DNA from: Streptomyces canus
Lineage (GTDB): Bacteria; Actinomycetota; Actinomycetes; Streptomycetales; Streptomycetaceae
DNA: 64,000 nucleotides
Assembly: GCF_001514145.1 (NCBI RefSeq)
Contig: NZ_KQ948657.1
Coordinates: 840,323-904,322, forward strand
Reading direction: 5' to 3'
The translations under genes were made by a program, and so were the position numbers. Every line of letters starts with the position of its first letter. Position 1 is the stretch's first letter. Shown here piece after piece: positions 57,784 to 64,000 of this stretch. The notes below the pieces were generated by a model that was not told where the DNA came from, searched no databases, and saw only the letters and a list, made by a program, of their open reading frames with translations.

Positions 57784-59514
57784 CTAGAGCACCCCCGCGA
57801 GATCCCGGGCCGCGATGTACCCGAAGGTCATCGCGGGACCGATCGTCGAGCCCGCGCCCGCGTAACTGTGGCCCATGACGGCCGCGCTGGCGTTCCCGGC
57901 GGCGTACAGGCCGGGGACGACGGAGCCGTCGGGCCGCAGGACGCGTGCGCGGGCGTCGGTCACCAGGCCGCCCTTGGTGCCCAGGTCTCCCGGGACGAGC
58001 CGGAAGGCGTAGTACGGGGGCAGCCAGAGCGGGGCCAGGCAGGAGTTCGGGAGCACCGACGGGTCCGTGTAGTAGTGGTCGTAGGCGCTGTCGCCGCGCC
58101 CGAAGTCCGTGTCGTCGCCCTTCAGGGCAAGGGAGTTGAAGCGGTCGACGGTGGCTCGGAGGGCCGCCGCCGGGACGCCGATGGAGGCGGCCAGGGCGTC
58201 GACCGTCCAGGCCTTGTGGGCGGCGCCCGAGCCGTACCAGTCGTCGGGGAGGACGAAGGTCGGCGCGATGTCCTTGAAGAGGTACCGGTTGCGGTAGTTC
58301 TGGTCGACGATCAGCCAGGACGGGATGTCGGGGTCGGTCGGGTTCCGGTCGTACATGGTGTGCACGACGTCGCTGTACGGGGCGGCCTCGTTGACGAACC
58401 GCCGGCCGGCCGCGTTCACGATGAGCCCGCCGGGAAGGGTGCGTTCGGCGAGACAGAAGTACGGGTCGCCGGGGAGCGGGATGGCCGGGCCCCACCAGGC
58501 GTCGTCCATCAGCGCGACGTCGGCGCCGAGTCGCTGTCCCGCCCGGATGCCGTCCCCCGTGTTCTCCTTCGCGCCGACGGTCCACTCCGTGCCGATGGGC
58601 TGGCGCTGGTACTGCGCCCGCATCGCCGCGTTGTGCTCGAAGCCGCCGGAGCCGACGATCACGCCCCGGCGGGCACGGTAGAGCCCACCGGGGGTCACCG
58701 CTCCGGCGACGGCGCCCTTGTCGACGTGGAGCTCGGTGAGGGGGGTGTTGAGCCGGACGGCGACTCCGGCGTCCTGGAGTCCCTTCCGCAGGCCGGCCGC
58801 CAGCGACTGTCCCATGGTGAGCGGCGTCTGCCCGAGCAGGGCCGCCTTCGTGCCGCGTGCCAGGCACTCGGCGGCGACGGCGGATCCCTTGACGCTGACG
58901 GCGGACAGGGCGAGCCACTTGTAGTCGGCGCTGAACACGACCAGTCCGGCGGGGACTTCGAGGTACGGCGGGTTCAGGCGGGCGAGTTCGGCGCCGAGGA
59001 GTTTGCCGTCGAGCTGGTCGGGCTCGATGGAACGGCCGCCCGGCAGACCGCCGGGTAGCTCGGGGTAGTAGTCGCTGTACCCCTCCATCCAGCGGAACCG
59101 GAGCGGGCTGTTGGCCATGACGAAGGAGATCATGGCGGGTCCGTGCGCGAGGAAGGCCCGTTGGCGGCTGAGGGGAACGTCCGGGCCGACGACGGCGGCG
59201 AGATAGGCGGCCGCCTTGGCCGGGGTGTCCGGGACGCCGGCGGCGAGGATGACGGGGTTGTTGGGGATCCAGATCCCGGCCCCCGAACGGGCGGCGGATC
59301 CGCCGAAGGTGGGCGCCTTCTCGAGCACCACGGTACTGAGGCCCTGCTTGGCGGCGGCGAGCGCGGCGGTCATGCCCGCGGCGCCGGAGCCGATGACGAC
59401 GACGTCATACGTCCCGATCGTCGGCAAGTCGGCGGCGCTCGCTCCCTGTTGCACCCCGGCTGCGACGGCCGCCCCGGCACCGGCGGCCAGCAGGTGTCTT
59501 CGGGTCACACTCAT
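57784..59514 (-). CDS. Exported KstD-like FAD-dependent dehydrogenase
   Basis: 576 aa. Twin-arginine signal (SVTRRHLLAAGAGAAVAAGV), FAD motif VVIGSGAAGMTAALAAAKQG (residues 40-59), and the family C-terminal SYAGAGSTIGPAMTFGYIAARDL that resembles 3-ketosteroid-delta1-dehydrogenase. FAD-binding by the 3-oxosteroid/fumarate-reductase fold. Substrate unknown; steroid dehydrogenation is only an analogy since the family covers several substrates. Exported folded with bound FAD by Tat. 66 nt after the DUF6817-like gene, likely co-transcribed. Confidence 0.85.
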   Translation of the reverse strand: MSVTRRHLLAAGAGAAVAAGVQQGASAADLPTIGTYDVVVIGSGAAGMTAALAAAKQGLSTVVLEKAPTFGGSAARSGAGIWIPNNPVILAAGVPDTPAKAAAYLAAVVGPDVPLSRQRAFLAHGPAMISFVMANSPLRFRWMEGYSDYYPELPGGLPGGRSIEPDQLDGKLLGAELARLNPPYLEVPAGLVVFSADYKWLALSAVSVKGSAVAAECLARGTKAALLGQTPLTMGQSLAAGLRKGLQDAGVAVRLNTPLTELHVDKGAVAGAVTPGGLYRARRGVIVGSGGFEHNAAMRAQYQRQPIGTEWTVGAKENTGDGIRAGQRLGADVALMDDAWWGPAIPLPGDPYFCLAERTLPGGLIVNAAGRRFVNEAAPYSDVVHTMYDRNPTDPDIPSWLIVDQNYRNRYLFKDIAPTFVLPDDWYGSGAAHKAWTVDALAASIGVPAAALRATVDRFNSLALKGDDTDFGRGDSAYDHYYTDPSVLPNSCLAPLWLPPYYAFRLVPGDLGTKGGLVTDARARVLRPDGSVVPGLYAAGNASAAVMGHSYAGAGSTIGPAMTFGYIAARDLAGVL

Positions 59515-59580
59515 GGTCGGGTCCCCCCTGCGGTTGGTATGGACGAAGGGTCCGGAACGTCGCGCGGGGGTCTTGAGAAG

Positions 59581-60126
59581 TCAAGAGGCGTGGAGGACGG
59601 CGAGGGTGTCCCGCCAGGCGAGTTGGCTCAGGAGCGGCCTGAACCGGGTCAGCAGGGCGAGGAGTTCGGGGCCCCAGTGCTCCCGGAAGGCCGGGTCCCG
59701 GCGGGCGAGGTCGAGTTCGTTGGCGGCGGTGAGCTCGGCGAAGTCCCTGCGCAGGACCAGGTCGGGGGCGTACGTCCGCCCGGTGAAGCGGTCCCGGAAT
59801 CGCGGCACCAGGAGATGGGGGTACGTCGCCCCGCGGTCGCAGCTCGCGTAGAAGTGCACGATCGCCTCGGCGTCCGGGCCGATCACGGACGCGAGTTCCG
59901 CGCGCCGGTCGAGCAGGAGCAGGGCGGTGGGGAAGCCGTCGGTGCCGTAGAAGGCGTGGCAAAGGCCGGCGAGTTGGAGGGCGGGGCGGGCGTCCCAGAG
60001 GGCGAGTTGGATGCGGACGCGTTCGAGGTGAGCGAGGAGGGTGCCGCCGGGGTGGGGGGTGCGGTCGGCACCGAGCCGCCGTAACAGGGCCCTGGCTTCG
60101 TCTGTGCTGGTCGCCTGCACGGGCAC
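59581..60126 (-). CDS. DUF6817-like protein
   Basis: About 181 aa. The patterns DEARALLRRLGADRTPHPGGTLLAHLERV, LAGLCHAFYGTDGF, and DAEAIVHFYASCDRG resemble a conserved family, DUF6817 from memory, with HD-like His residues (HPGG, CHAFYGTDGF). Soluble. Start is ambiguous: GTG at 60126 (4 nt after GGAG) or GTG at 60120. Lies between the KstD-like gene and the LysR gene. Confidence 0.7.
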   Translation of the reverse strand: MPVQATSTDEARALLRRLGADRTPHPGGTLLAHLERVRIQLALWDARPALQLAGLCHAFYGTDGFPTALLLLDRRAELASVIGPDAEAIVHFYASCDRGATYPHLLVPRFRDRFTGRTYAPDLVLRRDFAELTAANELDLARRDPAFREHWGPELLALLTRFRPLLSQLAWRDTLAVLHAS

Positions 60127-60261
60127 CGAACTCCTCGGCAGAAGGGGTGGGTTGGGTCGGCACCCGCTCCTCCCGGGTATGGGAGCGGGTTGCCGCCCGG
60201 GCCCTGAGGAGATCGTCGTACGGGTGCTCGCCCCAGTCAATCCTTAGTATTTGTCGCCGGA

Positions 60262-60279
60262 CCCAAGTGCTAGCTTGGG
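60262..60279. promoter_or_regulatory. LysR-type dyad CCCAAG-TGCTAG-CTTGGG over a -10 box
   Basis: Six-base arms with a six-base centre. TAGCTT (60271-60276), 7 nt before the LysR GTG, is the likely -10 of a leaderless mRNA and lies inside the dyad, so the regulator may control its own gene and the divergent one. Confidence 0.45.
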
Positions 60280-60283
60280 GGTC

Positions 60284-61186
60284 GTGACCCTCGACGACCT
60301 GCGTGTCTTCGTGGCCGTGTGCCGCGCCGAAAGTCTCAGTGCGGTGGCCCGTGAGCTGGACTGCACGCAGTCCGCGGTGAGCCAGCATGTGAAGCGGCTG
60401 GAGCGGGAGACGGGGGTCAGTCTGCTGGAGCGGCAGCCTCGGGGGGTCGTACCGACGCAGGCGGGGCGGGTGTTGGAGGCGGCCGCGGCGGAAGGGATCG
60501 CCGGGCTGGATCTCGCCCTGCGCCGACTGCGGGAGCTGGTCGACGGGGAGAGCGGGTCGGTCCGGGTGGCGACCGGCGCGACGACCGTACGGCACTTCAT
60601 GTCGGACGCGGTGGTCGCCTTCCGGCAACAACACCCGGACGTCAGCCTGGAGTTCAGGACCGAGAGCTCCAGCCGGGCCTGCTTCGACGCGCTGGCCGAC
60701 AGCAGTCTCGACCTGGCGTGGATCACGCTGGGCCCGCCGGTGCGGGGCATCGAGCAGCGGCCGGTGCTGGAACTGCCGTGGGTGCTGGCGGTAGGGGCCG
60801 ACGACCCGCTCGCGCGGCGCCCGTACGTCGACGCCGCCGACCTGTCCGGCCTACGGCTCATCCGCCTTCCCCCGAACTCCACCTCCGCCGCCCATCTGGA
60901 CTTGGTATGCGCGGAGTTGGGGGTCCGGTTCGCCTTCGACACGAGCGTGGCCGACTGGGACACGGCACTGCTGCTGGCCGAGCTGGGGCTGGGGCGGGCG
61001 GTGGTGCCGGCGTTGCCGGGTCTGGACGTGCCGGGCCGGGGGAACGTGCGGCTGGTTCCCCTCCCCGCCCTGCGCCCCCTCTCCGTCGGCTGGGCGGTAC
61101 GCCGCTGGGACGCGCTGTCGCCGTCGGCGCGGGCGTTCGCGGACACCGTGACGGAATCCTGCCGAACCACGGTTCCTCACGATTGA
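60284..61186 (+). CDS. LysR-family transcriptional regulator
   Basis: 300 aa. N-terminal winged helix-turn-helix (VTLDDLRVFVAVCRAESLSAVARELDCTQSAVSQHVKRLE), then a periplasmic-binding-protein-like effector domain (VRVATGATTVRHFMSDAVVAFR, VLELPWVLAVGADDPLA). Divergent from the DUF6817-like and KstD-like genes, which it probably controls. GTG at 60284 is preceded directly by a -10-like TAGCTT, so the mRNA may be leaderless. Effector unknown. Confidence 0.92.
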   Translation: MTLDDLRVFVAVCRAESLSAVARELDCTQSAVSQHVKRLERETGVSLLERQPRGVVPTQAGRVLEAAAAEGIAGLDLALRRLRELVDGESGSVRVATGATTVRHFMSDAVVAFRQQHPDVSLEFRTESSSRACFDALADSSLDLAWITLGPPVRGIEQRPVLELPWVLAVGADDPLARRPYVDAADLSGLRLIRLPPNSTSAAHLDLVCAELGVRFAFDTSVADWDTALLLAELGLGRAVVPALPGLDVPGRGNVRLVPLPALRPLSVGWAVRRWDALSPSARAFADTVTESCRTTVPHD

Positions 61187-61478
61187 TCCGCTTTTTCTGC
61201 AATGCCTTGGGAAAATCATGAAGCGGGCGGTGGAACCCACGCACCACATCCATCGTCAGGCCCATGCAGGCGGATTGACCCAAAGGGCTCAATCAGGACC
61301 TCGCCGAATCGGTGCACCGACCCGAATACTTTGATTTCTCTTGGTCATTCGACGAATACCTCTTGGCGGTCGCCCGGAATCCGTCAGGAGTGCGGCCTGA
61401 CCCCCTGTTACGTTCTGCGTCGCCCGCGATCACAGCGCCTCCACAGGTGGCGCACGCCGGGCTGGGGGAGGGGAAAAG

Positions 61479-61991
61479 ATGAAGCACGTACGTATGCGTG
61501 TGAAGGCTTCCGCGACCGTGCTCGCCGCCACCGCGGCCCTGTTGGTCACCGCGGTACCCGCTCATGCCGGCACCTTCAAGGTGACGTCCAACTGCGATGT
61601 CCCATGGGTCAGTTGCTCCGACGAGCCCGAGCTCTGGGAGATGTACAACTCGAAGGCGCTGTCGACCTCGGGCGGCAGCTACACCACGAGCTGGGCCGAG
61701 TTCTGGGGCGATGTCTACGACTACGACGGCACCAGTGAGTACCAGGGTTCGACCCTGGAGACCTACCGGTACATCTTCAACAGCAACGGCAGCGGCGCCG
61801 CACAGTACGTCAAGAACAACGCCGGCTCCATGCAGAACTGCTCCGAGGTGAACAACTACCGGGTCTATTTCAACTCCGGTTACGGCGGGCATTCGCAGTA
61901 CATCCCGCACCGCGACGCGTACGCCGACTGTGTCTGGTACGACCTCGATTCCACGCTGAAGAACAACGAGGCCTCCCAGCACTTCGCCTGA
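61479..61991 (+). CDS. Secreted protein resembling peptidase inhibitor I36
   Basis: 170 aa. Sec signal (KASATVLAATAALLVTAVPAHA). Mature part has Cys in SNCDVPWVSCSDE, QNCSEV and ADCVWYD, and repeats of aromatic beta motifs (GAAQYVKNNAGSMQNC, RVYFNSGYGGHSQYI) like the beta-gamma-crystallin-type I36 metalloprotease inhibitors (SMI) of Streptomyces. I36 assignment is by pattern memory only. GGGAGGGG lies upstream of the ATG. Next to other exported-protein genes. The 290-nt gap before it (61187-61478) holds no gene. Confidence 0.6.
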   Translation: MKHVRMRVKASATVLAATAALLVTAVPAHAGTFKVTSNCDVPWVSCSDEPELWEMYNSKALSTSGGSYTTSWAEFWGDVYDYDGTSEYQGSTLETYRYIFNSNGSGAAQYVKNNAGSMQNCSEVNNYRVYFNSGYGGHSQYIPHRDAYADCVWYDLDSTLKNNEASQHFA

Positions 61992-62020
61992 ATTCCACCC
62001 GGTCGAAAGGTACGTTTCCG

Positions 62021-63001
62021 ATGCCCGTCCGCAGGACAGCCGCGGCGATAGCCGTCGTCGCCGCCACCGCAGCCCTCATCACTTCCTGCTCCGCAGGCAA
62101 ACCCCGTTCCACGGCCGCCGAGCCGCAGACGAGACCGGTCGCCAACTCCTCCTCCAGCGTGGACAAGAGCAACTGGCCCGAGGCCACTCCCACGGCCGGT
62201 CTCGCCAAGGGGCTCTCCCTGCCCCTGGAGGCCTACATGGAGACCTACCAGGACACCGTCACTCTCGACGACGCCGAGCGGCACGTGGAGACCCAGTGTC
62301 TGGCCGACTACGGCCTCCACGTCTCCTTCCCGCCGGCGGGCCAGACCCCACCGCCCAGCGCGGACGACTCCAACATGCCCCGCCGCTACGGGATCACCGA
62401 CCGGGCCCTCGCGGAGAAGTACGGCTACGGGTTGCCCGACGCTGTGCAGCACCAGGAGGGCACCAAGATGCCCGAGCTGACGAAGGATCAGATCGAAGTC
62501 CTCACCGGCCGCACGAGCATCCGCAACAGCCCCGCCGACCCGGCCCCGGAGAAGGCCCCGTCCACCTACCAGGGCAAGGCGATCCACAAGGACGGCTGCG
62601 CCGGCTGGGCCGACGACCAACTCGGCACCCGGGACATGGACTTCTCACTGGTGTCGCAGCTCGACGGGGAGAGCCTCACTCAGTCCCAGCAGACACCCGC
62701 CGTGCAGAACGCCATCGCCGCCTGGTCGACGTGCATGAAGGGCGACGGCTACACCGTCGACTCCCCGTACCACGCCGACCAGATCGTCCCCCACACCGAC
62801 GGCAGCCCCTCCAAGGAGGAAATCGCCGTCGCCGTCGCCGACATCGACTGCAAGAAGAGCACCGACCTCGTGAAGATCTGGTTCACCGAGGACTCCCGGA
62901 TCCAGGAACAGCAGATCAAGGACCACCAGAGCGCACTCGACGCCCTGCGTACGCGCCGTACCCAGGTGGTCGGTTCCGCGCAGAAGGCCCTGAAGGACTG
63001 A
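62021..63001 (+). CDS. Lipoprotein of unknown function
   Basis: 326 aa. Signal with lipobox LITSC (RRTAAAIAVVAATAALITSCSAG). Mature part polar, with three Cys (VETQCLADYGL, KDGCAGWAD, WSTCMKGDGY) and a fourth in DIDCKKSTDL, likely extracytoplasmic disulfides. The C-terminal third is helical (QEQQIKDHQSALDALRTRRTQVVGSAQ). Third of the exported-protein run. No family recognised. 3 nt before the next gene, so co-transcribed. Confidence 0.75.
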   Translation: MPVRRTAAAIAVVAATAALITSCSAGKPRSTAAEPQTRPVANSSSSVDKSNWPEATPTAGLAKGLSLPLEAYMETYQDTVTLDDAERHVETQCLADYGLHVSFPPAGQTPPPSADDSNMPRRYGITDRALAEKYGYGLPDAVQHQEGTKMPELTKDQIEVLTGRTSIRNSPADPAPEKAPSTYQGKAIHKDGCAGWADDQLGTRDMDFSLVSQLDGESLTQSQQTPAVQNAIAAWSTCMKGDGYTVDSPYHADQIVPHTDGSPSKEEIAVAVADIDCKKSTDLVKIWFTEDSRIQEQQIKDHQSALDALRTRRTQVVGSAQKALKD

Positions 63002-63004
63002 GCC

Positions 63005-63541
63005 ATGCGGCACCTGCGCCCCCTCCTGGCCGGAGCCGCCGTAGTCGCAGCCCTCGTCGGTGCGGTGGTCTACGGCGGCGTACGCGCCACACACGCCTCC
63101 AACACCGCATCGCAGGCCTCCGGTACCGCGTCGCGGGCATCGGACCACGGGCCGCTGCCCACCACTCTCGTCACATCGCAACCCACCGGAACACGGGCGC
63201 CGAGCACTTACGGCTACGGCAAGCCGATGGCCCGCGCCGAACACGGCGAGGTCCTCGCCTACACCCCGCACCGGCTTCCGTACAAGCTGCTCCAGATCCC
63301 GTTCACCATCACCAACAACGGTCCCGAAGCCGCCATGTACAGCGTGTACTTCACGGTGGAGATCGGCGACGGAGCCGACAAGGCCTCCTACCGGCAGGTC
63401 GTCACCAGCGGCGGCCTCGCGGCCCACCACACCATGGCGACCCGGGCCACGATCGGGAACGTCGACAAGCTGCCCGCCGGCGCGATCCGCGTCACGATCA
63501 CCGACGTACAGAAGAGGAGTCACAGTGACCTCCCGTCGTGA
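63005..63541 (+). CDS. Signal-anchored exported protein of unknown function
   Basis: 178 aa. One N-terminal helix (LLAGAAVVAALVGAVVYGGV) acting as signal or anchor, a Ser/Thr linker, then a beta-sandwich-like domain (QIPFTITNNGPEAAMYSVYFTVEIG, VTSGGLAAHHTMATRATIG). Resembles DUF4352-type immunoglobulin-like domains in pattern only. It overlaps the next gene by 17 nt. Confidence 0.7.
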   Translation: MRHLRPLLAGAAVVAALVGAVVYGGVRATHASNTASQASGTASRASDHGPLPTTLVTSQPTGTRAPSTYGYGKPMARAEHGEVLAYTPHRLPYKLLQIPFTITNNGPEAAMYSVYFTVEIGDGADKASYRQVVTSGGLAAHHTMATRATIGNVDKLPAGAIRVTITDVQKRSHSDLPS

Positions 63542-64000
63542 AAGACGAAGAGCGCTGACGATTCTCGCCGCCACCGCCGCGGTGGCGGGGCTGATACAGG
63601 TCCAGCCCGCCGCCGCGAAACCCCCCTCCCCCAGGCCCACCCCCACGTCGAACCCGGCGCCCGCTGCTCCGAAGGGGGCCGTCAAGGCTCCGGACACCAC
63701 CCTGGGCAAGGGCTGGAAGACCTCCGGCGACCGGGCCGTGACCAGCGCCGCCGACAGCGACGGACTGCATCTGCTCGTCGCGGACAGCAAGAACGCCTAC
63801 GCGTGGAAGACGGTCACGGTGCTGAGTGAGCCGCAGCTTCCGGCCGACACCTGGATCGGCAACAGCTGTGTCATGGACGACCACCACGCGGCCGTCGTCT
63901 ACGCTCCCCGCACCTTCTCCAACAAGCCGGACCTGATGATGGGCGGCGCGTTCACGGCGATCGTGAACCTCGACGACGGCAGCGTCACCAAGCTGCCGTT
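63525..64000 (+). CDS. N-terminus of a large secreted protein (partial)
   Basis: At least 158 aa; the frame is open at the window edge. GTG at 63525 with AAGAGGAG 5 nt upstream. Signal (RRALTILAATAAVAGLIQVQPAAA), a Pro/Ser/Thr linker (KPPSPRPTPTSNPAPAAPKG), and a beta-rich domain beginning TLGKGWKTSGDRAVTSAADSDGLHLLV. From memory this N-terminal type often heads long extracellular Streptomyces proteins, some with RHS or toxin C-termini; that is not shown here. Overlaps the upstream gene. Confidence 0.65.
   Translation, partial: MTSRRERRRALTILAATAAVAGLIQVQPAAAKPPSPRPTPTSNPAPAAPKGAVKAPDTTLGKGWKTSGDRAVTSAADSDGLHLLVADSKNAYAWKTVTVLSEPQLPADTWIGNSCVMDDHHAAVVYAPRTFSNKPDLMMGGAFTAIVNLDDGSVTKLP

Overview
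The window looks like a piece of a Streptomyces core chromosome (or a very close actinomycete). The DNA is very GC-rich, GTG starts and 4-nt ATGA/GTGA overlaps are common, menaquinone is made by the futalosine route (mqnA, mqnC), and all genes of a 14-subunit complex I are present. From memory, the order nuoA-N / peptide deformylase / FAD reductase / menG / mqnC / mqnA / cold-shock gene is the order found around SCO4505-SCO4577 of S. coelicolor; this was not checked. I see no tRNA, rRNA, CRISPR, prophage, transposon or classical biosynthetic cluster.

Layout. (1) 1-4034: a galactan-use locus. A sugar ABC transporter (permease running off the left edge, lipoprotein binding protein) is divergent from an exported GH53 endo-galactanase, with operator-like palindromes between them; a small lipoprotein gene follows. 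(2) 4150-9220: a flavin monooxygenase plus ATP-grasp ligase pair, then divergent fumarylacetoacetase and an M56 membrane peptidase. (3) 9350-16237: a GntR regulator followed by a compact operon: AprB-like ferredoxin, three-gene nitrate/sulfonate-type ABC importer, and an AprA-like flavoprotein fused to HEAT repeats, ended by a hairpin. This is the best candidate for an undescribed system. (4) 16275-19021: RecQ and a small secreted protein.

(5) 19097-35108: complete nuoA-N operon on the minus strand, mostly translationally coupled, with a -10 and a Rex-like operator upstream of nuoA. (6) 35843-40836: NlpC/P60 hydrolase, peptide deformylase, MenJ-like FAD reductase, GNAT acetyltransferase, PASTA protein and menG. 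menG is the last gene of a minus-strand run (44832 to 40141) that also holds a small membrane protein, a fused polysaccharide deacetylase/glycosyltransferase and an acyltransferase. (7) 45138-51527: a GH18-like lipoprotein, then mqnA, a Ser/Thr kinase, a prepilin peptidase, mqnC and an amidohydrolase-like protein without its metal motif, all on the minus strand. Complex I reduces menaquinone, and menG, the MenJ-like gene, mqnA and mqnC make or modify it, so 19-52 kb is a quinone and respiration neighbourhood.

(8) 51813-54396: cold-shock protein, XRE-cupin regulator divergent from azlCD exporter genes, and a methyltransferase. (9) 54400-61186: a large secreted S8-like peptidase whose visible active-site residues look like those of sedolisins, an exported KstD-like flavoprotein, a DUF6817-like protein and a divergent LysR regulator. 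(10) 61479-64000: a run of exported proteins (I36-inhibitor-like protein, two Cys- or TM-anchored proteins, and the N-terminus of a probably large secreted protein) that leaves the window on the right.

Start codons were chosen by ribosome-binding-site spacing, signal peptides and family length, and often lie inside a longer open frame. Function calls rest on motif recognition, not on database searches.
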